Below, piece by piece: positions 24,085 to 35,132 of a stretch of DNA of 64,000 nt (positions within the stretch are counted from its first letter, which is position 1; the number at the start of each line of letters is the position of its first letter). A program made the translations under genes and the position numbers. Source of the DNA: Isoetes taiwanensis (Eukaryota; Streptophyta; Lycopodiopsida; Isoetales; Isoetaceae); NCBI GenBank assembly GCA_021234155.1, contig JAJEKV010000231.1:62001-126000 (forward strand), read 5' to 3'. Below the pieces are notes generated by a model. That model saw only the letters and a list, made by a program, of their open reading frames with translations, was not told where the DNA came from and did no database searches.

Positions 24085-24325
24085 CATCTATTGCTAAAAT
24101 AAAATATTGTGTTCAACCATGCAGTTCCCTTTATGGTGATCTACCATGTTCGAAAGTGGGGGCGAAACTATGATATATCCTTGGATAGCTTGGGCTCCAT
24201 TGGAGGCATCTATTGCTAAGATAAAGAATGCGTTCAACCATGCAGTCTGCTTATGGCGATTTTCCATGTTCGAAAGTGGGTGTGCGACTATGACATAGTC
24301 TTGGAAAAGTTGCGCTTCGTTTAGA
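24085..24325. repeat. Tandem duplication, about 122-bp unit
   Basis: Two diverged copies begin CATCTATTGCTAA and share TTCAACCATGCAGT and CCATGTTCGAAAGTGGG. The second copy starts at 24207. Confidence 0.8.
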
Positions 24326-24563
24326 ATGCTTATTTATATTTCAAGTGCTCTTGGAATTTAGATGCTAGGGGCTATGCTTCTCCAACTAATGGAGAGTGCC
24401 ATAGGTATACCTGTACATGGGGACCTTTGTCAAATATGGGGGCTTCTATATTTAGTAGTGACACGTATTAGTGTGTATGGGGCCTCGGAAGCTTTCCATA
24501 GTGAGCAACCGATTTCTACCCTTATTTAATAATTGAATAAACTTTACTGCTACCCCCAACCCC

Positions 24564-24590
24564 AAAAAAAAAAAAAAAAAAAAAAAAAAA
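24564..24590 (+). repeat. 27-A homopolymer, possible retroposon tail
   Basis: A run of 27 A follows TACCCCCAACCCC and is about 50 bp downstream of TTGAATAAAC, which could be a polyadenylation signal of a retroposed sequence. No 5' end was identified. Confidence 0.4.
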
Positions 24591-24841
24591 CCCAAACCGC
24601 CATTAAAAAATTAAAAAGAGTTGGGGGGTGGTTTGCTCCTATGCCAAGTCCATCAAGCATAGTAAGAAAAAGAAAGAAAACAACTAGATTAAAGTCTGCA
24701 TAGACAAATTTGTCAACACCTAATATTATTATTCGATTATTGTTGGTTTGGAATAGTAATATATTACAAAAAAGGATGCCCTAACTTTGCGTGCAAGGCA
24801 AGAGTAGGTCAACAAATAACCAAGACCAATATATAAAGAGC

Positions 24842-26239
24842 ATGTGGAATGAATGCACAACACCAAAAGAAGAAGCTATGGAGCCTAATACCATCATTGC
24901 CTACATGGTCTCATTTCTTGGTTTCCTTGGTTTAGTTAGATCTATCATTCCAACTCAACTTTATGAAATGCTTGAATCAATTATTGCGGGTGTCTTCCAG
25001 CATTTTTGCCAACTCTATGCATATTCTCATGTGCCTCAATTTCTTAATGATGGCACTGCGAATGAGGTATATCAACATGTTCATATTTATTTAAGTGGCA
25101 TCATTATGTCGACTCCTCCATGCTCAATCACTCTTTGTCGCCCTAAAAATGCCACTGTGACTCAGTATTGTATTGCCAAAAAGGAAATGGTTATAGATCA
25201 TTTTCAAGGGGTTGAGATGATATGGGAGTGCAAGATTATAGAAGGGTTTAAGATGTTTAACTTGCCCCAACCATTTTTTAATAGTAGTTCTAGGGAAAGC
25301 GTGACACCATCAACTTACTCTTACACCCTCAAGATGCAGAAGCACAATAGACAAAGGCTTCTCAAACCATACTTGAAACACATTGAGAAGCAAGCCAAAG
25401 ATATGCAACTCAGAAATAAGGAGAAAATTCTTTATGGCAACAGTAATTATCATCGGACAGGGGATAATGTTTGTTCTGTACCTTTGAAGCATCCTGCCAC
25501 ATTTGATACTATAGCCATGGATCCCCTTCTCAAAAGACAAATAATTGAGGACATTGATGAGTTTAAAAAGGCAGAGCATTTCTATAAAAGAGTGGGAAGG
25601 TCATGGAAACGTGGGTATCTTCTTTATGGTCCTCCTGGAACTGGCAAATCTAGTCTTATTGGCGCAATTGCAAATTACACTGGATATGATGTGTATAATT
25701 TGGAACTATCTAAAGTAGTTGACAATGCAGAGCTTCGACGAATTTTAATAAACACAAATAATAGATCAATTATAGTTGTAGAAGATATAGATTGCTCCTT
25801 GGAGGACCCAAATCGGAATAGAGCAAACGAGGACATGGTTCAAAGTCAAATTATATTTGCATCTTATCCATATAAACAAGATAAGATCACGTTATCTGGG
25901 CTTCTAAATTTTGTGGATGGCTTGTGGTCAAGTTGTGGTAGCGAGCGCATATTCATCTTTACAACTAACTATGTGGATAAGATTGACCCAGCACCTCTAA
26001 GATCGGGAAGGATGGATCTTCATATCCATATGTCATATTGTACATTTGAAACATTCAAATTGCTGGCTAAGAATTATCTACAAGTGGAAGATGATCCAAC
26101 TTTCCAAGAGATTCAAGATCTGCTAGTTAAAGTCGAAATTACTCCAGCAGATGTCACAGAGTTACTTATACAAAAGAAAATTGATCCACATATGGCGCTT
26201 GTTGCCGTGGCACATGTATTAAAGTCAAAGGAAGAATGA
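24842..26239 (+). CDS. BCS1-like AAA-ATPase (plant AATP1-type), intact
   Basis: One uninterrupted exon of 465 codons from the first in-frame ATG at 24842; the frame is open slightly further upstream but without an earlier ATG. Residues about 17-37 (TIIAYMVSFLGFLGLVRSII) form a likely membrane anchor. A plant AAA-ATPase-associated N-terminal domain follows. The AAA core shows Walker A GPPGTGKSS (about 263-271), Walker B IIVVEDID (310-317) and the second region of homology with FTTNYVDKIDPAPLRSGRMD (about 373-392), which carries the arginine fingers. Length and order fit plant BCS1-like proteins, which are membrane-bound ATPases of mitochondria, ER or plasma membrane linked to stress and defence. 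Substrate is unknown. It is the only clearly intact gene here. Confidence 0.92.
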   Translation: MWNECTTPKEEAMEPNTIIAYMVSFLGFLGLVRSIIPTQLYEMLESIIAGVFQHFCQLYAYSHVPQFLNDGTANEVYQHVHIYLSGIIMSTPPCSITLCRPKNATVTQYCIAKKEMVIDHFQGVEMIWECKIIEGFKMFNLPQPFFNSSSRESVTPSTYSYTLKMQKHNRQRLLKPYLKHIEKQAKDMQLRNKEKILYGNSNYHRTGDNVCSVPLKHPATFDTIAMDPLLKRQIIEDIDEFKKAEHFYKRVGRSWKRGYLLYGPPGTGKSSLIGAIANYTGYDVYNLELSKVVDNAELRRILINTNNRSIIVVEDIDCSLEDPNRNRANEDMVQSQIIFASYPYKQDKITLSGLLNFVDGLWSSCGSERIFIFTTNYVDKIDPAPLRSGRMDLHIHMSYCTFETFKLLAKNYLQVEDDPTFQEIQDLLVKVEITPADVTELLIQKKIDPHMALVAVAHVLKSKEE

Positions 26240-26927
26240 AATGGAACAATGTAATCGAATATGTTACATTCAATGCTCATCATCCTTGCGTTGCTGGGCA
26301 AATGTTGGTAATCTGTAAATGATCATCTTGCATATTCACTTTGGAAACATGATGTCTTGGATTTGTTCGGTTAAATATGAGCTTTGCATAAGATCATTTA
26401 ATTATAGTCTTTCAAATACATAATACATGAGTTACAATCATTCGAAGCTAAGCATTGTACCTTTGATAGGACGCGAAGAAGATGTTGCTCTGCCAAGTGT
26501 TTACAAGATAGATTAGATGCAGATAAGTCCAAGGTTTACATGGCTCTAATTGAGGGCAGATGTCTTCCAAATTCATAATCCAATCCACTGAGGCATTCTT
26601 CCAAATTCATACGTCAATTGAATAGAGAGATCTTGTGCAAATAGGTAAGTTCCCCTTTGTCAGATTTTTGATGAAAAATCAAGTAGAAACTCTATTCAAG
26701 ATGATCCAAACCTGAATATCAGAGCCATAAGCATCAATCTTGTCACAGTTGCTCCACGTAATTGTAGATGAAGAATGGGTATTTGTTTTATATGGTAAAG
26801 GTTATCCGACATTGTGGGGGTTTAGATACGTTTTATGTTGAGGTGGTTGTACGAAGGACTGTCAAGAAAAGTGGGGCTTGGACATTGATGAGCTTAAATT
26901 ATTATGTGTGTATGTCCACTTTCCTGA
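26240..26927. other. 3' flank of the AAA-ATPase gene; no further gene
   Basis: AT-rich sequence. The ATTCAATGCTCATCATCC stretch just after the stop is probably 3' untranslated region. No domain is visible up to the pyrimidine tract. Confidence 0.5.
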
Positions 26928-27991
26928 TGGACATTTTCCTTTCTCTTTACCTCCTTTCCCCACGCTTTCCCTCTTTCCTTGTTTGGCGTGCCTTTTTTCT
27001 ATTTTCTTCCCCCTTTTCCCCTTCATTTCCTTTTCACTTTCTCTTTTCCCATGCCCTTTTCGACATATTTTTTCTCTTCCCACTTTTCTCATATTTTTTT
27101 CCCCTTTTTTTTTCTCACCCTTCCCCTACTTCCCTTTTGTCTTTCCATTTCCCTTGTCTCATGCTCTTTTTCGCCTTCGCTTTTCCCGGTGCCTTTTTCC
27201 CCTTTCCCCTTGCCCTTTCCCCCTCCCTTTTTCTTTTTCATTCCCTTTCCTCTTTTCCATGCCCTTTTTACCTTCCCTTCTTCCTACCTTTTCTTTTTCC
27301 CCTTTTTCCCTTCTCTCCCCCCCCTTTTATTCTATTCTATTCCTTTCCCCACCCCTTTCGTCTTTCCTTTTTCCTAGTGCCCTCCCTCCCTTCCCTCCCC
27401 CCCTTTTTTCTTTTTCCCTTTTCCCTTTCCATTTTTCTTTTCCTTTTACTCTTTTCTCACCCTTTCCTTCTTTCTTTTTTTCCCATGCACTTTCTCTTCC
27501 TTTTTCCCATGCTTTTTTCGCTCCCCTTTCCTCCTTCCTTCATCCTTTCCATCTTCCCCATTTTCCGTGTCCTTTCTCCCTTCTCCCTTCCCTTTTTCCC
27601 CTTCCGTCTTACTTTTTCTTGTGCACTTTTTCCCAAGTTCCCTTTTTCCCTCCTATTTTCTTTTTCTTTTACCTTTCCTCGTGCTCTTTTTCCCTTCCCT
27701 TCTCCCCACCCTTTTTTTGTTTCTCTTTTTCCCTTCCATTTTCTTCCTTTCTCCACCATTTTCCTCTCCCCCTTTCCCGGTCTCCATTTTTCCTTTCCCT
27801 TTCCCTCCCTTCTTCTTTCCCTTTTCTCATGCCATTTTTCCCTTCTCCTTTTCCATTTCCTCACTCTTTCCCTCTTCCCCTTTTTTCCTTTCCCTTTTTC
27901 TCTTCTTCTTTCCCTTTTTTCCCGTGCCCTTTTGCCCTTCATATAACCTTTTCCCTCCTCCCTTTTCTCCCTTTTTTTTTTCCTTTCTCGC
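26928..27991. repeat. Polypyrimidine satellite, block 1
   Basis: More than 1 kb of nearly pure C/T on the plus strand, built from TTTTCCC and CCCTTTCC runs. A recurrent marker of the form CATGCCCTTTT or CGTGCTCTTTTTCCC appears every 25-150 bp, suggesting a degenerate higher-order unit of roughly 55-60 bp. Long F/P/S/L-rich frames on the plus strand and K/R/E-rich frames on the minus strand are by-products of composition. Confidence 0.9.
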
Positions 27992-27997
27992 GAAGAG

Positions 27998-28075
27998 ATC
28001 AAAGCATGACCAACCACGGTGGTGGGAAGTCATGCGATAAATCTCGATCTTCGGATGCAATTGGATGATCTCCCA
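27998..28075 (+). repeat. Dispersed repeat, copy 1 (partner at 54841)
   Basis: The segment ACCACGGTGGTGGGAAG, then TGCGATAAATCTCGATC, separates the two pyrimidine blocks. It matches, with substitutions, the sequence beginning CACGGTGGTAGAAAG at 54847. Confidence 0.55.
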
Positions 28076-28164
28076 TTCAAATTAGGGTTCAACTCAGACT
28101 TTTTCATAAATCTCATATAATAGAAACCAAGCCTAACATTGCTGAGCTTTAAGAGGTTTTTGTG

Positions 28165-29950
28165 CATTCGACACCCTTCCTCTTCCCTTTGCCTTTTGCT
28201 TTATCTCGCATTTCCCCTTTTCTTTGTTTCCGTACACACTATTCTTTTTTCTTATTTTTCCTACACGTCCTCTTTTTCCCTTCTCTCTTTTTTCCTTTTT
28301 TTACTCCCTTCTCTCTTCTCTTTCCTTGCCTTTCTCCTTTATCTTTTTCCTTTCCATTTTTTCTGACTAGATTTTTTCCTTCTCTTTCATCCTTTCCCCA
28401 CCCTTCCCATTTTTCCCTTTTCTTTTCCCCTGTCTTTTCCTTTTCACTTTCCCTTTTCACTTTCCCTTTTCCCATGCCCTTTTTTTCTTTCTTTTTTCTC
28501 CATTTTTTTATGTACCCTTTTCTTCCTTTCCCCATCCTCTTCCTCTTTATCCCTCCTCTTCACATTTATCCCTTGCCCTTTTCCACTTCTCTTTTTCCAT
28601 TTTTCTTATGCTCATTTTCCCTTCCCTTCTCCCCTTTCTGCCTTCCTTTTCCTTTTCCTTTTCCTTTTCCTTTTTCCTTTCCCTTCCCTTTTTATTCTTT
28701 CGCCACCCTTTCGCTTTTTCTCGTTCCGTTTTTCCCTTTCCTTTCCCCCTTCTTTTATATTTTCTCTTTCCATTCCCTTTTCTCTACCGTTTTTATGTGC
28801 CCCTTTTCCTCCTTTCCCCACCCTCTCCCCCTTTTCCACCTTCCTATTTTTCTTTCTTTTCCCTTTTCTCTCCCATGCTCTTTTTTCTCCTTTCCTCGCC
28901 CTTTCCCTCTTCCCTTTTTTCCCGTGCCCTTTTCCTCATCCTCTTTTTGAATTCCTTGCTCCTCACACTTCTCCTATTCCCCTTGTCCTCCTCCTTTCCT
29001 CTTTTTCTAACCCTTTCCCTCTTTTCCTTTTCTCGACCTTTTTCCCTTTTCTTTTTCCTGATGGACTTTTTCCTTTCTATTTTCCTCCTTTCCCGATCCT
29101 TTCGCTCTTCCTCTTTTACCCGTGCGCTTTCTCCCTTTCCTTCACCCTTTCTCTCTTCCATTCCTTCCATACCCTTCCTACATTTTTTCTCTTCCCTTTT
29201 TTTCTATGCTCGTTTCCTCTTTTCCCCCACCCTTTTCCTCTTTCCCCCTTTCTTTTTTTCTGTGTCTTTTTTTCCCTTTCTTCACTCTTTTCCTCTTCCC
29301 ATTTTTCTCACATCCTTTCCCCCTTCGCTTTTCTCATTTTCCACTTGCCTTTTTCTAATGCCCCTTTTCCAGGTTCCATTTCCTCCTTTGCCCCTCCATT
29401 TTTCTTTTTCCTTTCACTTTTCGTTTTTCCCTTCTCTTCTCCCCATTTTTTTCTTGTTCCCCTTTTTCCCTTCCCTTCTCCTCATTTTCCCAACCTTTCA
29501 ATCTTTTTCTTTTCTCAGCGCCCCCTTTCCCTTCCCTTTCCCTCTCTCTTTTCCTTTTCCATGCTATATTTTCCTTCCCTCTTCACTCCACACCCTTTCC
29601 CTTTTTCGCCTTTTTCCATGCTCTTTTTTCCTTTCCTTTTCCCATGCTTTTTTTTTTGCCTTTTTTTCCCATTCTTCACTGTTTTCCCCATTCTTTCCCT
29701 TTTTCGTATGCCATTTCCCCTTTCCTTTTCCTCGTTACCTCTCCTTCCCCTTTTTATCGTGCCCTTTTCTCAGGCTCCCTTCCCCCTCCCTTTTGATTTT
29801 TTTCCCTTTCCCTTTTCCCATACATTTTTCCTTTTCTTATCCCACCCTTTTCCCTTTCTCATTTTCCCTTTTCCCTGTGCCTTTTTGCCCTTCAGGTTCT
29901 CTCTTCTTCCTCCTTTTTCTTTTTTTCCCTTTTTCTTTATCTTTTCCCCA
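28165..29950. repeat. Polypyrimidine satellite, block 2
   Basis: About 1.8 kb of C/T-rich sequence of the same type as block 1, with the same TGCCCTTTT-type markers (for example near 28466, 28869, 28921, 29614 and 29758) and CTTTCCCCACCCTTT strings. The right end meets a LINE fragment. Confidence 0.9.
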
Positions 29951-29952
29951 TA

Positions 29953-31266
29953 AGAGATTGGTATGTTGGATTTTCACCTCCAAAGCAAGGTGATGATATC
30001 AAAGTTTATTTGGAGGATTTTCATTGGTAAGGATGATTCTCCTGGCCTGAGGTTGTTGGTGCAGTCGATTCAGCATTGTCTCCCATTTCATAAGGCCACC
30101 ATTAAGCCCCTCCTTTCTTGGGCTTTGCTTTATCATATGCATCCAGGTATTCTAATCGTCTCCCTTTCTAAAGGGGTTGCTTCTTTGCTTTGGGACCTTT
30201 GTCGGTCTCTTTTCCATATTAATCACGAGGCATGTTTTCGGTTGTCCACTCCATCTTTGGTGGATTCCTTTGCGGGGACACTCAGGAGAATGTGCCTCTA
30301 AGTGTGGTTGTTCATCCAAAGACACAACGATGGATGGATAGCGGTGGTATAAGCACTATTGCAGCTTGGTATGAGTCACGGTCATCTCATGTCATGGGAA
30401 GCATTTAGAACAAAGTTCTTGTTGTACAGATGCGACAGAGTAATCTGGAATCATATTGCTGCAATGTTGCCACAGGATTCTGGTCCACATATTGAGGTAG
30501 TCGTATGGGGTTGCCATTAGGATATCCAGCCAGGACGGTTTGTGTCTTCTGTGTATAAACTGCTTGTGCATTCTGAAATCCTGCCTCCATATAATAGGTG
30601 GCATCTTCAGGTCCCTCACCACAATGGAAAAGTGTTTGGATATGGGTATGGGATAAGCTGCTTCATCCCAAAGTAGTAGTTTTGTGGTGGCAAGTGATCC
30701 ATAGATGCCTCAGAGTCAACAGGTTGGTCCATAAAATGGATAATCGAATTTCAGAGCTCTGTCCTTTATGCCTGCGAAGGGTTAAGAGTATTCAGCATTG
30801 TTTTTTCTTGTGGAGCCCGGGCCGGCGGGCATGGTCTTGGTTGTTGACTCTACTTGGCACGCGTCTCGATCTAGCCAGCAAATTTTGCTTGCTATCTATC
30901 CCTGGCGCTTGGCCCAAACTACTAAACGAGCTTTTCATCTCGCATGTGGTCGGCTTTTTATGGTCAATCGGAAGAGAAGGAGGTTGTTTATCTTTTAAGG
31001 CGTGAGATATCTGCCGGATGAGATTGTTCTTGATGGGCGCAAAATAAAATTGTTATGGCTTACAATTGTTCCTCTCTTGATCAAAGAGAAGAAAGTCTTG
31101 ATCGGCATACTTACCTTGATTCATTCTTTTGCATAGGCGGTGGTGGTGCTTTCGGTTGGATCGGTTTGTCCAGCGGGGTTATAATCCTGGCTTTGCATTT
31201 TATGTTGCTCTAGTTCTTACTTGGTGAATAAAGCTTGTCGTCCTTCAAAAAAAAAAAAAAAAAAAA
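29953..31266 (+). mobile_element. 5'-truncated LINE, 3' end with poly(A)
   Basis: Frames correspond to the last part of a plant LINE ORF2. First comes HLQSKVMISKFIWRIFIGKD, just after the reverse transcriptase core. Then come WNHIAAMLPQDSG and FVSSVYKLL in shifted frames. Last is a zinc-binding region (zf-RVT type) at 30598-31005 with LHPKVVVLWWQVIHR, ELCPLCLRRVKSIQHCFF and AWSWL. The tail GGTGAATAAAGCTTG, then CTTCA and about 20 A (31247-31266), is typical of LINE 3' ends. Stops and frame changes show it is dead. The 5' end abuts the pyrimidine satellite, and I could not see target duplications. Confidence 0.8.
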
Positions 31267-32700
31267 CTTCGACATGCACTAGCCTTGACAAAAGCCATAC
31301 TAGCCACTTCTACATACCTCAGTCAATCCCTTGGTACTGTTATCTATCCGTACATGAGACCCTTTAGGTCAAAGACCGCACATCTAGTCCTTGATCTCAG
31401 GAGAATTAACAAGAAAAACCAAACTCAAAAAGGTCCACCAAACTTTAAAGTTTTACAAACCTTATTTGTCTTACATTGTTTGTTTTTGGTGTTGGGGTTT
31501 TTGGCTTTTTTGCCTGTTCTGTGCCGTCTCATAGGCCTCTGGCCTCCGTGGACGTTAAAATAAACTTCCTTCCTTCCTTCCTTCCTTCAATACATGGATA
31601 ACCTCACATTTGATTATGTTAGACCATTAAATTTCAATTTGTTATTGAAAACATCTACTTCCATGAATGTCATAATAACCCTTAGTCATCTGAACAGCCC
31701 TTTCCAGGCATCTTGTTCATAGGCCAAAATACAAATCTTGTATTCCATAAGCTTTACATGAATTTTTTTTCCAAAAAGTACAATGTAAGATGACTTCTGC
31801 TCTATCATGTTGCCACTTGTCAGACCGTAATACTAAATTTGTAAGAGCATCCTACCCAATATTTCCTATCTTTAGACTTTAGAAAAATGCTATGATAACT
31901 AAGAAAAGGCCTCTAGCCTATATCAGTTCAGGTTTTAGGCCACACACGTTACCTTGCAGATAATATCTTGCAAGTTCAGTTTCGAAGCCACAAAATCAAG
32001 TCAAAATCTGCCAAACAGCATACCTTATGCTCTTTTTTAACAAGAACAATGCAATTGCAAAAGCCAAGTTTCTCAAAATAAAAGGTTCTTCATCTGATAT
32101 CCATCTCCAATGCTCCAGAATTTGAACAAAACGACAAAATAAGGACAATAAGAGAAGAAACCCTCGTACCTGCAGCCAACCATGCACACGTTAGCAGTAT
32201 TCCCGGTAACAGTGCAAGGGCCAAAAGGTACATATGGAGTTTCTTGGCTTATCGTCTTTCACTCATTGTACTCTTTTGCCCTTGCTCAAATAAAGAAGTA
32301 ATGGAAATAAATTCAGATTATAGTATTAGACCTATGGTCGTTATGTTCATACAATAGATTCATGTCACTGCTATGCTCAGTGTAATAAATCAGTTCGCCT
32401 AGGCTGCACCTCTGATCCAACTTACCATGTTGTTCAAATCATAATGTATTTAAGTTAAAATCTTAACCTGCATGATTGCTTACTGTCCCATTGAACAGAA
32501 TAAGATACAGGTGCTGTAAATATACTCACAAAGAATATGAAGCATAAGCTTGAAGCTTAGTATCATAGCTTAGTATCAGGTTATATGCCACATGCCGTTT
32601 TCACTTAAATGTAGCAAGTAGACATTAACGCTTCATTAATACCATAATACTGCTGCTCAACTTCCGTCACAAAAAGCACAGCGATTATACAAGCCATAAG
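31267..32700. repeat. Diverged third copy of the 37-kb/40-kb segment
   Basis: The start (CGACATGCACTAGCCTTGAC, then CCTCAGTCAATCCCTTGG) and the stretch at 32165-32310 (TACCTGCAGCCAACCATG, GGGCCAAAAGGTACATATGG) align in order with 36926 and 37615 of the segmental duplication. It is much more diverged than those two copies. A (TTCC)n-tailed retroposon end interrupts it near 31590. Confidence 0.6.
31480..31588 (+). mobile_element. 3' end of a (TTCC)n-tailed retroposon
   Basis: The end CCGTGGACGTTAAAATAAA followed by five to six CTTC units resembles the end of the inserted element at 38840-39592, which has CCGCGGACGTTAAAA then TTCC units. The 5' limit is uncertain. Confidence 0.5.
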
Positions 32701-32842
32701 GCTTCATATAGATCCGAAATGTTTAACAAGCTTTGTTATGCTTACTATCACTTTTACTTACTTTTGTGACATCATTAACTTTTAACTGGAAACATCTTCC
32801 TATCTTGACATTTATATACTAAAATGACAGATTTATTTACCT

Positions 32843-33069
32843 GCTGCATGTATTCCCTATCCATTTGTGTTTCAGGAACCGTATGCTCAAAGGCATTCCC
32901 TATCCATTTGTATTTCAGCATAATCTTTTCTGGGAGCAAACCCTCTTTCACGATTATATCTTTCCATTCTTTGAGAATCGGATACGGTGTCCAGCAAGCA
33001 CCATTCAAGTTCTCTCTTGAGACTAACCGTATCCAGGCGCTTCCCTTCCGCCTTAGGCCCTTTTTCCAT
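32843..33069 (-). CDS. Hypothetical minus-strand exon
   Basis: An ATG at 33069 (minus strand) opens a frame reading EGKRLDTVSLKRELEWCLLD and YNRERGFAPRKDYAEIQMDR, with coding-like composition. A direct repeat of CAAATGGATAGGGAAT makes two alternative ends; after the second copy the sequence runs into a good splice donor (CAGCAG then GTAAAT) near 32840. The plain frame stops after IQMDRECL. The downstream minus-strand exon would be near 32170-32300, where the third copy of the conserved small membrane-protein exon lies. I do not recognise the product. Confidence 0.35.
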
Positions 33070-33374
33070 GGCACCTCTGTCTTATATTTAGCTTAATATT
33101 ATTGGGCCACATAAGAAAATAAGTCACCATAGCTTTTCCACTAAACAATTTAAGACATGTCTTAAATGGGTTCCGTACAACTTGAGTGGAGCATTTTATT
33201 CCGGGGTAAACCCTCGCCACAAAATAAGGTATGCATTTCTATCCTATCAGAGGGTTGCTCTGCCGCATCACTCGGGTGTCATAAAAAAGAGTAAACTGAT
33301 GAAGCGGCCGTGACTGGAATGGATCATCGACAGTCCAAAGATTGGCATGGCTGATTGAATCGTCGGGAATGGAA

Positions 33375-33442
33375 GGATCTGATCGGAATGGAAATGCCAA
33401 AGGTCAAAGGATCTAATCGGAATGGAAAGGCCAAAGGTCAGA
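33375..33442. repeat. 34-bp tandem duplication
   Basis: Two diverged units each begin GGATCT, then AATCGGAATGGAAA or GATCGGAATGGAAA, and contain GCCAAAGGTCA. Confidence 0.75.
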
Positions 33443-33563
33443 ATGGAAGTGCAGAACGGAAGTGCAGGTCGGATTGCAGAACGGATTTGCATTGACAGGT
33501 CGAAGTTTGTGTTGCAGATCGGCCTTGTAGAAGGTAATTGGAATTTGTTCTTTGTTTCTTTGC

Positions 33564-33611
33564 AATAGGGACGGAATCTGCAGGGCAATAGGGACGGAAT
33601 CTGCAGGGCTG
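33564..33611. repeat. 24-bp tandem duplication
   Basis: GCAATAGGGACGGAATCTGC occurs twice in immediate succession. Confidence 0.85.
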
Positions 33612-33681
33612 GAATGGGTTCATCTCCATGCAGCATCTTCATCCAGATATCTAAGTTCTGCTCATTCTTCGTTGCTTTGTT

Positions 33682-33945
33682 ATGGCAGCAGTAGCAGAAC
33701 TACTCGTCCTTGCCCTTCTGTCCGCACTTTGTACCCTCTCTGAATCATTGGTGCCCAAGCAATCTCTGAATCCTGTATTTCGGCCCAGGTCTTTATGCCT
33801 CTGTTGTAATTTGATTCTTGAAATGGGCTGCAAAAGAAGGCGGCCCAGGTCTTTATGCCTCTGTTGTAATTTGATTCTTGAAATGGGCTGCAAAAGAAGG
33901 CGGGCTGTAGATCAGGATGCAGAGCCCACCGAAATGGTTAGGTAG
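33682..33945 (+). CDS. Hypothetical small Cys-containing protein with in-frame duplication
   Basis: An ATG opens an 87-codon frame. The N-terminus (MAAVAELLVLALLSALCTL) looks like a signal peptide. It is followed by two identical 20-residue units that contain LCLCCNLILEMGCK and end in RRR; they come from the exact 60-bp tandem duplication at 33781-33900. The duplication keeps the frame, as any 60-bp unit would. There is no family match that I recognise, and the frame may be fortuitous or part of a 5' leader. Confidence 0.25.
   Translation: MAAVAELLVLALLSALCTLSESLVPKQSLNPVFRPRSLCLCCNLILEMGCKRRRPRSLCLCCNLILEMGCKRRRAVDQDAEPTEMVR
33781..33900. repeat. Perfect 60-bp tandem duplication
   Basis: Bases 33781-33840 and 33841-33900 are identical at every position. 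The complete identity indicates a recent duplication or an assembly duplication. Confidence 0.97.
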
Positions 33946-33997
33946 AGCCGTGGATCAGGAAAACTACGGAGTAGTGGAAAACCAAATTTATGAGACA

Positions 33998-34112
33998 TGT
34001 CTTATAATTATAAGACACCTCTTATAACGAAGCCATGGAAAACTAAATTTTTTAAGACATGCCACAAAAATGACGTGGCACCTAAAATGCTGTCTTATAA
34101 TTATAAGACAGC
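33998..34112. repeat. Two perfect palindromes in an AT-rich segment
   Basis: TGTCTTATAATTATAAGACA (20 bp) is at 33998-34017. The same palindrome extended by GC on each side (24 bp) is at 34089-34112. Related half-sites (AAGACATG, CATGTCTTA) occur nearby, including near 33150-33165. Confidence 0.85.
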
Positions 34113-35132
34113 CATATTTTAAGACAACCGTGGAAAAAGGGCCTTATTAGATAAATCATGTCCTTAAAAGCTAGCTCCTGGATACCCAGCTCTAGTCAAA
34201 CTGTACCAGCCTTAGCTATTCTCCAAAAACTAAGATCGGCCATCTCAAAATCCCTAGACAGCCCAAAAATCATTTTTGCCCGTCATGTCCTTAGGCATTT
34301 TTTTTGGGGCACAACCCATGAGTAAGCATTAAACTTTGTCATAAAGATTTCCATATCTAAGGCAATTTCTTAGCATTACGATGTAATGCTTGCCATCCAT
34401 CCCATTAAATCCAATCATCGCATTATTCTTGGGTCTTGTTTCGAGGCCCACTTTTGGCCAGCATTAAGTTTTGCCTTGTTGGCATTCAACACCTTACATA
34501 ACCCCATTAATTACTTCATTTGTATCTCCAATAGCTTTTATACATGCTTAGTCCTTTCCTCCTACGTCCTTATTCACCAAGGCCCCATATCTAAACATAT
34601 ATAAATCAGTTTCATTTTTTTCGTCCGCCTAAAAAAAATTCATATTTTCTCCCCCCGTCGTCAATCGGGTTGTGTTTAATTTTCTTTTGAAATCCTTTGC
34701 TATATGTTGGAGAGAAATACTGAGGGCTTTTCTTTGATTCGATCTTTCGCGCTTTGCCTCGTGATCCACACGATCTAATTCCGCCAAATTCTCCAGTTCG
34801 TCTTTTAATCCATCCAATCCGGCCTCTTCTCTTAATTTATCCAATCCAGCCTCTTCTTTTGCGGATTATCGACGCCTCTTCTCTGTCTGCCATAGCCAAA
34901 TCTCGCCCCCTTTCTTCTGGCGACATGCTGAATCTGGCTTCGAGATATAGCTACAAATGTTGAATCGGGTCGCCAGGTATTGCCCTGCATGTTTATTTGT
35001 TGCTTCGGGATTTTTGTGGAGCTAGCTTTTTAGTTATGGCAGTCAGAGTTATGCCCTTTCTTCCATGCCATGCCATGCCATTCCATATCAAAATTAGGTA
35101 GTATCTTCTTCCTTATCAATTTATTTGAAGAA

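Noticed and set aside
24791-24841. Upstream extension of the AAA-ATPase to a GTG
   Set aside because: Plant translation normally starts at ATG; the first in-frame ATG is at 24842.
26768-29993. Plus-strand frames of up to 461 codons
   Set aside because: They are F/P/S/L-only translations of a polypyrimidine satellite, open in several frames at once, with no domain. The minus-strand K/R/E-rich frames are rejected for the same reason.
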